Positions 1-6,656 of a stretch of DNA of 7,771 bases are shown piece by piece. The first letter of the stretch is position 1. Each line of letters begins with the position of its first letter. The notes below the pieces were generated by a model. It saw nothing but the letters and a program-made list of their open reading frames with translations, ran no database searches and was not told the origin of the DNA. The translations under genes and the position numbers were made by a program. The stretch comes from an uncultured Sphingomonadales bacterium (lineage in GTDB: Bacteria > Pseudomonadota > Alphaproteobacteria > Sphingomonadales > Sphingomonadaceae): NCBI GenBank assembly GCA_903868655.1, contig CAIPWG010000280.1, forward strand, positions 1 through 7,771. The letters are read 5' to 3'.

Positions 1-1176
1 CAGCACGGCAGAACGGTAAAGCGCGTTGGCCTGGTCGTAAGCCGCGCGTGAAGCACGTTGACGGTGCAACAGCGCGCCGCCGGCAAAGATCGGCTGGGTG
101 ATCCCGGCACCCAGTGACCAGAACGAATTGGTGGCCGACAGCACATTGGACCACCCCGCCGAGCTGCCTCCCGCATTGGCGGACAATGTCAATTGCGGCA
201 GGCGGTTGGCGATCGCGATCCCGACCCCTGCGCTTGCGACATGCAGATTGGCCTCGGCTGCGCGGATGTCAGGGCGTTGCTGGACCAGATCCGATGGCAA
301 CGACAACGGCAGATCGGCAGGCAGAGCAATCGTAGCCAGATCAATCGTATCGGGCAAAGCATTGGCCGCGCTGCGCCCGGTCAGATAGGCGATGAGATCG
401 CGCGCCTGTGCCGCCGCCCGCCGCAAAGGCGGCAGGGCCGCTTCGGTCTGCGCCAGCGCAGCCTCTTGCGCCAGAACATCGGCCCCGGCGGTCTGGCCCA
501 CATCCTGCTGATGCTTGAGGATCGACAGCGTTTCGCGACCGATCGCGATCATCCGTTCCTGCGCAGCCAGTTGGGCGCGAAGCGCAGCCTCAACAAAGGC
601 AGCGGATGCCACGTTGTTGATCAGGGAAATCCGCGCGGCCTCGGTCTGATAGACCTGACCATCGTATTGCGCGCGGGACTGTTCGACTGTGCGGCGATTG
701 AGCCCGAACACATCGAGCGTGTAACCAACAGAAACCTGTGCGGTTTGCAGGCTGTAGCTGAATTGTGACGCATTCAGTACCGGTGAAAGGTACTGCGAGC
801 TCTTGGCGCGGCTGGTGGCAAGCCCGGCATCGACCGTGGGTGCGAGGATGCCGCGGGTCGCCTGCCAGTTTTCGTGCGCCACTTTCAGCGCTGCTTCGGC
901 CGCTGCCAGATCGCTGTTGGCCTTGAGCGCTTCGTCGATAAGCCGGTCCAGCGCGGGTGAGCCATAGGCGTGCCACCAGCCATCATGCGGGCTGCCCCCA
1001 ACCCAGCGCTGGGTGCCCCCGGCCACACCGGCCGGTGCGGTCATCATGGCTGTGCTGTCGCGATCATAGGTGGTTTGGATGGGTGGGCCGGGCGTGTGGA
1101 AGTTCGGGCCAACTGCACAGCCATTCAGCAGAACGACGCAAGCGGTGGTGGCGAACAGGCGCAGCATGGTGCTCAT
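1..1176 (-). CDS. RND efflux outer-membrane channel lipoprotein, NodT/OprM family (C-terminus cut off)
   Basis: This is the outer-membrane channel of the tripartite efflux complex, carrying substrate from the adaptor-pump assembly across the outer membrane. The frame stays open for 392 codons to the window edge. Family members run about 460-500 residues, so roughly 80 are missing. The start is the ATG at 1176-1174: it overlaps the pump stop as ATGA and has GAGGAG 8 nt upstream. A second Met at residue 4 is too far from that site. Residues 1-20 form a lipoprotein signal peptide ending LLNGC, with C20 the likely lipidated cysteine. Asn at the -2 position is atypical, and Ala at +2 fits outer-membrane sorting. 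Family signatures are YTLDVFGLNRR (152-162), SDLVQQRPDIRAAE (295-308) and ITQPIFAGG (359-367). The helical regions around 75-110 and 165-260 resemble OEP repeats. Family assignment is firm; substrate depends on the pump. Confidence 0.95.
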   Translation of the reverse strand, partial: MSTMLRLFATTACVVLLNGCAVGPNFHTPGPPIQTTYDRDSTAMMTAPAGVAGGTQRWVGGSPHDGWWHAYGSPALDRLIDEALKANSDLAAAEAALKVAHENWQATRGILAPTVDAGLATSRAKSSQYLSPVLNASQFSYSLQTAQVSVGYTLDVFGLNRRTVEQSRAQYDGQVYQTEAARISLINNVASAAFVEAALRAQLAAQERMIAIGRETLSILKHQQDVGQTAGADVLAQEAALAQTEAALPPLRRAAAQARDLIAYLTGRSAANALPDTIDLATIALPADLPLSLPSDLVQQRPDIRAAEANLHVASAGVGIAIANRLPQLTLSANAGGSSAGWSNVLSATNSFWSLGAGITQPIFAGGALLHRQRASRAAYDQANALYRSAVL

Positions 1177-4100
1177 GCCACGATCTCCTCTGGCTGCGCT
1201 GGCGTATCCTCAGGTCCTTTGCGGGTAGAAAACATGTCGATCATCGTTGGCAACACGATCAGGATCAGGATCGGAGCCAACAGAATCCCGCCAACCACCA
1301 CCAAGGCCAACGGTTTTTGCACCTGGCTGCCGATCCCGGTGGCGACGGCTGCGGGTAACAGCCCCACACACGCGGCGATGCAGGTCATCATCACGGGACG
1401 GAACTGGGTGCGTGCGGCGTGAATGATCGCCTCATCGCGCGGCATGCCCGCCGCGATCATCTGGTTGAAATACGACAGCACCAGAATGCCGCCCATGACC
1501 GATATGCCGAACAGCCCGATAAACCCGATCGCGGCGGAGACCGAGAACGGTGTTCCGGTAAAATAGAGCGCAAAAATACCGCCTACCAGAGCCATCGGCA
1601 TTACGCTGGCCGCGAGCAAAGTATCGCGTAACGACCCGAAATTGGCGAACAGCAGTACACCAATCGCCAGGAAAGCGATCGGCACGACGATTTCCAGGCG
1701 TGCGAGTGCCGCCTGCAATTCGCCGAATTCACCCACCCATTCCAGACGGGCGCCGGGCGGCAGATGCACCTGTTTGTCGATCTTGGCCTGTGCCTCCAGG
1801 ATCGCGCTGCCCAGATCCCGTCCGCGCACGGCAAAGCCGACCGGGATGTAGCGCGTCTGGCTTTCGCGATAGATGAACGAATAGCCAGAGACGAGTTTGA
1901 TCTCTGCCAGCGAGCCGAGCGGCACTTGCGCCACCCCGCCAATGGCATTGGGTACCGCGACCGGAATGGCGCGGATGGCATCAAGGCTTTTGCGGTATTC
2001 GGGCGCCAGACGCACAACGATCGGGAAATTGCGGTCAGACCCGTATTCATACAAATTGCTGCCCACAGACTGCCCGCCGATCGCGGCCTGCACCACCGCA
2101 TTCACATCGCCGGGTGCCAGCCCATACCGCGCGGCCTTCAATCGATCGACTTTGATATTGACCGTGGGCTGGCCCACCGCGTCAAACACCGAAAGATCGG
2201 CAATCCCCGGAATACCCGCCATGATCGACTTGACCTCATAGGCGGCCTTTTGCACCGCATCGAGGTCGTTGCCGTAGATCTTGACCGAGTTCTGCCCCTT
2301 TACACCCGAGGCGGCTTCTTCGACGTTGTCTTCGATGGTCTGCGAAAATTCGAAAGCCACGCCCGGAAACGGCGCCGACAGTTCATCGCTGACTTGTTTG
2401 GTCAGCTGTTCCTTGGTCAGGTGCCCTGGCCATTCGCCGGCAGGTTTGAGTGGCACGTAGAATTCTGCGTTGTAAAAACCCGTGGTGTCGGTCCCGTCGT
2501 CAGGCCTGCCCAATTGGCTGATTACCGTTTTGACCTCGGGGTATTTCATCAGGATGTGGCGCATGCGGTTGGTGTAGCCTTGCGCCTCTTCCAGACTGAT
2601 CGAGGGCGGCAAAGTGGCACGAATCCAGAAATTGCCTTCTTCGAGCTTTGGCAGGAATTCCAGGCCCAGACTGGATACCGCAATCCCCGCGGCCAGCAGC
2701 AAGGCCGCCATGCCACCCAGCGCCACGATCCGGTTGGCCACAGCAAAGCGCAGTGCCGGATCGTAAACGCGGCGCATCTTGCGCACCAGCCAGGTTTCTT
2801 TTTCCTCTTCCTGATTGCGCAGCAGCAGGGCAGCCAGCACCGGGGTGATTGTGAAAGTCGCCAACAGGCCGCCCAGAATGCCATAGGCATAGGTCCGCGC
2901 CATCGGCCCGAAGATATGCCCTTCAACCCCGGTCAGCGTAAACAGCGGCAGGAACCCGGCGATGATGATCGCAGCCGCAAAAAAGATCGCCCGGTTCACT
3001 TCGCTGGCCGACAACGCGATCGTGCCCAATTTGCCGGAAAACGGCAGGATGCCGCTCATCCGGTCGAGCACGCCGCGGCCAAAGCGCTGTCTGGGGTCCT
3101 GGCTGAGATGGCGGAAAATGTTTTCCACCATAATCACGGTCGCATCGACAATCAGTCCAAAGTCGATAGCCCCGATCGACAGAAGATTGGCGGATTCCCC
3201 ACGTGCAACCATGATCATCACGGCAAAGGCCAGCGCAAACGGAATGGTCATTGCGACGATGAACGCTGACCGTGGACTGCCGAGGAAAACCCATTGCACG
3301 GCAAAGATCAGCACGATCCCGCTCAGCATGTTTTCCAGCACCGTTTCGATCGTGACGTTGATCAGTTCGGTGCGATCGTAGATCTTTTCCAGATGCACGC
3401 CCGGCGGCAGGATATTGTCGTGGTTGATGCGATCGACTTCAGCCTCGACGCGTTGCAGCGTCGGCAGGCTTTCCTCGCCACGCCGCATCAGGATGATGCC
3501 CTGTACGATGTCGTCATCGTTGTCTTTGCCGACAACGCCCAGCCGCGGCAGATTGCCGACTTGCACAGTTGCGATGTCGCGCACCAGCACGGGTTTGCCG
3601 TTGTTGGGTGCAATCATCGTATTGCGAATATCGTCCATCGTGTGGATCAGGCCAACGCCGCGCACGACAGCGGCCTGTGGGCCGATGTTCACGGTCTGCC
3701 CGCCGACATTGATATTGGCATTGTTGATCGCGGCCAGCACTTGCGGCAGCGCCAGGCCATAGGCGACCAGTTTGTGCTGATCGACGGTTACCTCATACGT
3801 CTTCGACTTGCCGGCCCAGCCGTTCACATCGATCACACCGGGAACTGCCTTGAACCGGCGTTGCAGGATCCAGTCCTGAACCGTCTTGAGGTCGGTGACC
3901 GAATAGCCCTTGGGCCCGACGATCTGATAACGGAAGATCTCGCCAATCGGGCTGGTCGGTGAAATTACCGGTTGTGCACCGGCGGGCAGGCCCGACAGTT
4001 GCGACAACTCGTTGAGAACTTTCTGTTGCGCTTCTTCATACGAGTAGTCGTACGTAAACTGCACGCGGACGTCAGACAGGCCAAACAACGAGATTGTTTC

Positions 4101-4343
4101 AACCTTTTTGACATTCTTGATCCCAGCCAGCTGGTTCTCGATCGGGATCGTGATAGTCCGTTCGATCTCCTGCGCCGACAGCCCCGAGCTTTGGGTGATG
4201 ATTTCCACCCGTGGCGGCACTGGGTCAGGATAGGCCTCGATATTCAGCGTTTTATAGGCAAAAAAGCCCCCGACCAGAAACACGGCCAGAAACGCGAGCA
4301 CCGTCATCCGCCGGCGCAGCGCGAAGTTTACGATCGGGTTCAT
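1173..4343 (-). CDS. Heavy-metal-efflux-type (HME, CzcA/CusA family) RND pump
   Basis: This is the proton-driven inner-membrane pump of the tripartite exporter, 1056 residues, full length for the family. TM1 is at about 11-31, the first periplasmic half at 32-335, TM2-6 at 336-508, TM7 at about 538-560, the second periplasmic half at 561-880 and TM8-12 at 882-1037. TM4 reads IDFGLIVDATVIMVEN, with D394, D400 and E407 at the spacing of CzcA D402, D408 and E415, which are the proton-relay acids of the HME branch. LTGVEGHIFGPMA (470-482) and GISVMGGILVLSYFNQ (946-961) are also HME-like. Comparing with E. coli CusA from memory, its pore methionines 573, 623 and 672 fall at I574, N625 and about E676 here. 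A Cu/Ag methionine relay is therefore unlikely. Acidic clusters at 615-619 and 671-676 would suit a divalent cation, which is inference. The start follows the adaptor stop by 12 bp with GAGGGA 8 nt upstream. The exact substrate is unknown. Confidence 0.95.
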   Translation of the reverse strand: MNPIVNFALRRRMTVLAFLAVFLVGGFFAYKTLNIEAYPDPVPPRVEIITQSSGLSAQEIERTITIPIENQLAGIKNVKKVETISLFGLSDVRVQFTYDYSYEEAQQKVLNELSQLSGLPAGAQPVISPTSPIGEIFRYQIVGPKGYSVTDLKTVQDWILQRRFKAVPGVIDVNGWAGKSKTYEVTVDQHKLVAYGLALPQVLAAINNANINVGGQTVNIGPQAAVVRGVGLIHTMDDIRNTMIAPNNGKPVLVRDIATVQVGNLPRLGVVGKDNDDDIVQGIILMRRGEESLPTLQRVEAEVDRINHDNILPPGVHLEKIYDRTELINVTIETVLENMLSGIVLIFAVQWVFLGSPRSAFIVAMTIPFALAFAVMIMVARGESANLLSIGAIDFGLIVDATVIMVENIFRHLSQDPRQRFGRGVLDRMSGILPFSGKLGTIALSASEVNRAIFFAAAIIIAGFLPLFTLTGVEGHIFGPMARTYAYGILGGLLATFTITPVLAALLLRNQEEEKETWLVRKMRRVYDPALRFAVANRIVALGGMAALLLAAGIAVSSLGLEFLPKLEEGNFWIRATLPPSISLEEAQGYTNRMRHILMKYPEVKTVISQLGRPDDGTDTTGFYNAEFYVPLKPAGEWPGHLTKEQLTKQVSDELSAPFPGVAFEFSQTIEDNVEEAASGVKGQNSVKIYGNDLDAVQKAAYEVKSIMAGIPGIADLSVFDAVGQPTVNIKVDRLKAARYGLAPGDVNAVVQAAIGGQSVGSNLYEYGSDRNFPIVVRLAPEYRKSLDAIRAIPVAVPNAIGGVAQVPLGSLAEIKLVSGYSFIYRESQTRYIPVGFAVRGRDLGSAILEAQAKIDKQVHLPPGARLEWVGEFGELQAALARLEIVVPIAFLAIGVLLFANFGSLRDTLLAASVMPMALVGGIFALYFTGTPFSVSAAIGFIGLFGISVMGGILVLSYFNQMIAAGMPRDEAIIHAARTQFRPVMMTCIAACVGLLPAAVATGIGSQVQKPLALVVVGGILLAPILILIVLPTMIDMFSTRKGPEDTPAQPEEIVA
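1185..1190 (-). promoter_or_regulatory. Shine-Dalgarno for the outer-membrane channel gene
   Basis: GAGGAG lies 8 nt before the ATG at 1176 and encodes Glu-Glu near the C-terminus of the pump. It fixes the channel start at the ATGA overlap and suggests that the channel is translated by coupling to the pump. Confidence 0.8.
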
Positions 4344-4351
4344 GTCAGGTG

Positions 4352-4357
4352 TCCCTC
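4352..4357 (-). promoter_or_regulatory. Shine-Dalgarno for the RND pump gene, overlapping the adaptor stop codon
   Basis: GAGGGA sits 8 nt before the pump ATG and shares bases with the adaptor TGA stop (TGAGGGA). Ribosomes finishing the adaptor would therefore sit on the pump initiation site, a layout that favours coupled translation. Confidence 0.75.
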
Positions 4358-5543
4358 AATCGGCCTTGGCGCCACGGTCGATGAACAGGCTGCCTGCCGT
4401 CACCACAGTTTCGCCCGCGTTCAAGCCGGCTGTCACTTCCACCGTACCATTGGCAACTTGCCCGGCGGTAATCTGGCGCAGCGACAGACGGTGATGCCTG
4501 CTGTCGGCTACCCATACGCGTGCGGTCTGGGCTTCGAAAATCACGGCATCTTCGGGCACGGTCAACGCAGCATGCTCGTGTCCGGTGACAAGCGTAAAGC
4601 TGGCAAAGGTTTCCGGCTTCAGGTGTCCGTCGGGGTTGGGCAATTCGGCGCGGACCGTCAGACGCCGGGTATTGGCATCGATCATCGGCGCGACATATGT
4701 GATCCGGGCATGGAGCACTTCGCCGCTGCCCAGCGGACGAACTTCGGCCATCATGCCGACGTGCGCGCGCGCGGCGTCTTCCTCGCGCAGATTGCCAATC
4801 AGCCAGACTTTGTCGAAAGTCGAAATTGAAAAGGCCAAGGTCGCACCACCACCCGATGCGCTGGCAACATTCTGGCCAGGTCCGATCAAGCGCTGTGTCA
4901 CGATGCCTGCAACCGGCGCGCGCACAACGCCTTCGCCATGTTCGACCGACCCGCCCAACGCTTTGCGCCGGCCTTGTGCGGCAGCAAGTCCGGCCTCGGC
5001 CGTGGCAAGGTCTGCTTGTGATTGCTGCCAGTCCTTCAACGCCGCACCCTTGTGATCATACAAGTCGTGCTGGCGCGCCTCGGTTGCCCGCGCGACCTTC
5101 ACTTGCGCCGCGGCGCTCGTCAGATCGGCATCGCTTTGCGCGGCTTCGTTGGCTGCAACAGCGAACAGCACTTGCCCGGCGCGGACACGATCACCCGCTT
5201 TGACGTCGATGTGGGTTACGCGTCCGGTGAAGGGCGAATAGACCGTGGTGGTCAGGTCATCATCGATGGCAATCTTGCCATCGCTCGATGCATTGTCTCC
5301 GATCGTTGCCGTCTGGGCTTTGGCAAAGCGCAAAGTCTGCCACTGGCGGTCAGTCGCTTCGAAGCTGTCATCCCGGTGTACGGCTTGCGGCGGCGGCGGC
5401 GGCGCCCACAGGTTCAGCACTTTGGGCACCAGCCAGAACAGCGCGATTGCCAGGACTATCAGAATACCGGCGACCCATTTCTGGGTGGATGCTTTCAGCA
5501 TCGGTACCGGTACATTCTGGCCCTCGGTCGAGGTATGGCTCAT
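4356..5543 (-). CDS. RND efflux periplasmic adaptor (membrane fusion protein, CzcB/CusB-like)
   Basis: This is the adaptor that links the RND pump to the outer-membrane channel in the periplasm, 395 residues. A short cytoplasmic N-terminus (1-22) precedes one membrane anchor at about 23-42 and a Pro5 run at 48-52. The barrel-sandwich (lipoyl-like) halves are recognisable as VYSPFTGRVTHIDVKAGDRV (101-120) and VRAPVAGIVTQRLIGPGQNV (207-226). An alpha-helical hairpin rich in Ala, Gln and Glu (about 133-200) lies between them. A beta-barrel (about 235-322) and a membrane-proximal domain (about 325-395) follow. I see no added metal-binding domain; GHEH at 321-324 is the only His cluster near a domain junction. 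The ATG at 5543 has AAGG 9 nt upstream. It is the first gene of the efflux operon and the one next to the divergent promoter region. Family is secure; metal specificity is inferred only from the pump. Confidence 0.94.
   Translation of the reverse strand: MSHTSTEGQNVPVPMLKASTQKWVAGILIVLAIALFWLVPKVLNLWAPPPPPQAVHRDDSFEATDRQWQTLRFAKAQTATIGDNASSDGKIAIDDDLTTTVYSPFTGRVTHIDVKAGDRVRAGQVLFAVAANEAAQSDADLTSAAAQVKVARATEARQHDLYDHKGAALKDWQQSQADLATAEAGLAAAQGRRKALGGSVEHGEGVVRAPVAGIVTQRLIGPGQNVASASGGGATLAFSISTFDKVWLIGNLREEDAARAHVGMMAEVRPLGSGEVLHARITYVAPMIDANTRRLTVRAELPNPDGHLKPETFASFTLVTGHEHAALTVPEDAVIFEAQTARVWVADSRHHRLSLRQITAGQVANGTVEVTAGLNAGETVVTAGSLFIDRGAKAD
5388..5402. repeat. Five-copy CGG trinucleotide run encoding Pro5 in the adaptor
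   Basis: Five perfect CGG units on the plus strand read as five CCG proline codons, residues 48-52 of the adaptor, directly after its membrane anchor. The run could form a rigid spacer between membrane and periplasmic domain. It is also a place where replication slippage could change spacer length in frame, and where translation would be expected to need elongation factor P. Confidence 0.8.
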
Positions 5544-5545
5544 TC

Positions 5546-5560
5546 TTAATCGCCTTGCAT
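5546..5560 (-). other. Four-codon mini-ORF (MQGD) immediately upstream of the adaptor start
   Basis: On the minus strand ATG CAA GGC GAT TAA ends two bases before the adaptor ATG. It has its own AAGG 9 nt upstream, the same motif and spacing as the adaptor's own site, which lies inside this mini-ORF. Ribosomes starting here would pass over the adaptor's Shine-Dalgarno and could re-initiate on the adaptor. It may be a small translational control element or simply chance; the sequence alone cannot decide. Confidence 0.25.
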
Positions 5561-5600
5561 TTCAATCAACCTTGGCGGGTCGATCGTTCGCTTTCGTTGG

Positions 5601-5623
5601 GCGCGCAAGGTTTTTTGCAGCGC
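5601..5623 (-). other. Hairpin in the efflux operon leader
   Basis: GCGC-GCAA pairs with TTGC-GCGC around a six-base loop, with one bulged base between the two stem halves. It lies between the AT-rich promoter area and the adaptor ribosome-binding site, so it would be in the 5' leader of the efflux mRNA. No U-run follows the stem in the efflux direction, so it is not a standard terminator. It could be an RNA structure or a protein-binding dyad. Confidence 0.3.
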
Positions 5624-5625
5624 AA

Positions 5626-5702
5626 CACGTAACGTAATCATAATGGCTTAATTATTCAATTATTATTCAATTCGGCTTCACGGTGTTCCGCAACATTACG
5701 TG
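5626..5702. repeat. ACGTAA-type inverted repeats flanking the AT-rich core
   Basis: CACGTAA at 5626-5632 and the overlapping ACGTAAT at 5632-5638 are both inverted in ATTACGTG at 5695-5702. The left side is effectively a tandem ACGTA pair. The arms are about 57-63 bp apart with the 11-bp tandem repeat between them. This could be half-sites for a regulator acting on both promoters. Short arms mean chance is not excluded. Confidence 0.35.
5651..5672. repeat. Perfect 11-bp tandem direct repeat (ATTATTCAATT x2), candidate operator
   Basis: The unit ATTATTCAATT occurs twice without a gap, at 5651-5661 and 5662-5672. One unit is about one helical turn, so both copies present the same DNA face. Looser relatives, ATTTCAATCAA at 5559-5569 and ATTTCAACGA at 5731-5740, lie on either side. 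Spacing and position in a divergent promoter region suggest regulator binding or an UP-like AT element; the regulator is not in the window. Confidence 0.5.
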
Positions 5703-5764
5703 AGGATTTGTCGCGAGCTGTATCGTTAAAATTTCAACGAGTGCCCAGTCGGCTTGCGCCGGGT

Positions 5765-5813
5765 CGGGGTTGCATCCCCGTCAGTGCCAGGCATAATTGC
5801 GGTGCGGGCACCG
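5765..5813 (+). other. Two small hairpins in the importer leader
   Basis: CGGGG (5765-5769) pairs with CCCCG (5776-5780) around TTGCAT, and CGGTG (5800-5804) pairs with CACCG (5809-5813) around a four-base loop. They lie in the untranslated stretch before the chosen GTG start. A further weak CCC/GGG pairing occurs near 5844-5856. They match no riboswitch I can recognise, and short GC stems are common in GC-rich DNA. Confidence 0.25.
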
Positions 5814-5900
5814 GCTGCAAAGTCAGGCCCTGCGTGTTTTGAACCCTGGTTGGGGAACTCGACTTTGGAGCGATATTGCCGCTCTGCCACTACGGTTGCT

Positions 5901-6656
5901 GTGCCGTTCACACGCCGTGCTGCCTTGGTCGGGGCCGGGTCGGCGGTGGTAGCGGGCTGTGCCCGGTCCAGTCGTGATCCGCGCACGTTGGTCGTCGGCG
6001 CATCTCCCACAGGAGTACCGTTCAGTTATGTCGATCCCGCGACCAACCAGTTGACCGGGGCGATGGTCGATATTGCCGCGATGATTGCCGGGCGGCTGGG
6101 GCTTGTTGCGCAATTCCGTATCGTACCGTTCGCGTCGCTCGTGCCGTCGCTGATCACGGGACGGATTGATCTGATCGCAGCCGCGATGTTGCGCACACCC
6201 GAACGCGAGCGGCTGGTCGGCTTCTCACGCGAAGTGTTTGCTTATTCGGGCGGGCTGGCGCTGCGCACGGATCGCGCCGGGCGCTATCCCGATTTGACCA
6301 GTTTGCGCGGGCTGCGGGTCGGCGCACAATTGGGCACGCGGTTTGTGGACCAGTTGCATGCGGCAGGGGTGGCGGACGTGGTGACCTATCCGGGGTTGGG
6401 CGATATGCTGCGCGACTGTGCTCATGGCCGGATCGATGCGGCCTATGGCGATGCGCCGATCCTGAAAACCATCCTGCGGGTCGGGCCACGCTGGCCGTTG
6501 CGCATGCCCGGCGAATTTCAAAGCCCCGCCAAGGAGGCGCTGTGCTTGATCGGGCGCAAAGACGCACCGTTGCTGGCCCGCATCGACCGTCAACTCGATG
6601 GACCGGCGCGCGGCGCGATTGCCCCTGTTCTGGCGCATTGGGGGTTGGACGCATGA
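5901..6656 (+). CDS. ABC transporter substrate-binding protein, polar amino acid type (SBP_bac_3), probable Tat lipoprotein
   Basis: This is the periplasmic-side ligand-binding component of the importer, 251 residues from the GTG at 5901. The start is chosen because it places TRRAAL (4-9), a twin-arginine motif, at the N-terminus, followed by a short hydrophobic run and lipobox VAGC with C20. The frame is open upstream to 5730 with only TTG/GTG options, and no strong ribosome-binding site precedes any of them. The mature domain carries family-3 features: VVGASPTGVPFSYVD (31-45), TPERERLVGFS (99-109) with R102 in the position of the ligand carboxylate-binding arginine, the GAQLGT hinge-side motif (141-146) and GRIDAAYGDAP (176-186). 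It is cotranscribed with a permease and an ATPase, with its stop inside the permease start (ATGA). The ligand is probably an amino acid or a related small polar compound. Family is firm, start less so. Confidence 0.88.
   Translation: MPFTRRAALVGAGSAVVAGCARSSRDPRTLVVGASPTGVPFSYVDPATNQLTGAMVDIAAMIAGRLGLVAQFRIVPFASLVPSLITGRIDLIAAAMLRTPERERLVGFSREVFAYSGGLALRTDRAGRYPDLTSLRGLRVGAQLGTRFVDQLHAAGVADVVTYPGLGDMLRDCAHGRIDAAYGDAPILKTILRVGPRWPLRMPGEFQSPAKEALCLIGRKDAPLLARIDRQLDGPARGAIAPVLAHWGLDA

Larger units (their letters stand above)
5544..5900. promoter_or_regulatory. Divergent intergenic control region between efflux and ABC importer operons
   Basis: These 357 bp separate two outward-facing operons and must hold both promoters unless one lies further away. 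The part from about 5630 to 5735 is markedly AT-rich against GC-rich flanks. It contains the 11-bp tandem repeat, the ACGTAA inverted repeats and other sites listed separately. No promoter is convincing by eye. For the efflux operon, TTGAAT (5665-5670, minus) followed after 19 bp by CATTAT (5640-5645) is possible, as is a lone TATGAT at 5637-5642. For the importer, TTACGT (5696-5701) with TGTATC (5719-5724) at 17 bp is a weak pair. The plus frame is open from 5730 to 5900 in phase with the binding protein, but has no ATG and does not look like coding sequence. Confidence 0.6.

Noticed and set aside
193..768. A 191-codon plus-strand frame
   Set aside because: It is antisense to the channel lipoprotein, which has family signatures through the same stretch.
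1764..3269. A 501-codon open frame on the plus strand
   Set aside because: It is antisense to the full-length RND pump, whose family motifs are clear. Its product is rich in Arg, His and Gln with no recognisable domain, as expected of a GC-rich shadow frame.
3294..4829. Long plus-strand frames (3294-3962 and 3972-4829)
   Set aside because: They lie antisense to the pump and adaptor genes, show no motifs, and have no operon context.
5368..5565. A minus-strand frame with a TTG start just before the adaptor
   Set aside because: It is out of frame with the adaptor, which has a membrane anchor and lipoyl-like motifs; the alternative product has none.
5765..5792. A tRNA T-arm-like hairpin followed by GCCA
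   Set aside because: The loop is six bases (TTGCAT), lacks the TTCGA consensus, and no acceptor, D or anticodon arm can be built around it.
5754..5900. TTG start at 5754 for the binding protein (300 residues)
   Set aside because: The added 49 residues contain no signal peptide and place the twin-arginine motif and lipobox far from the N-terminus; GTG5901 gives a normal export signal and normal length.
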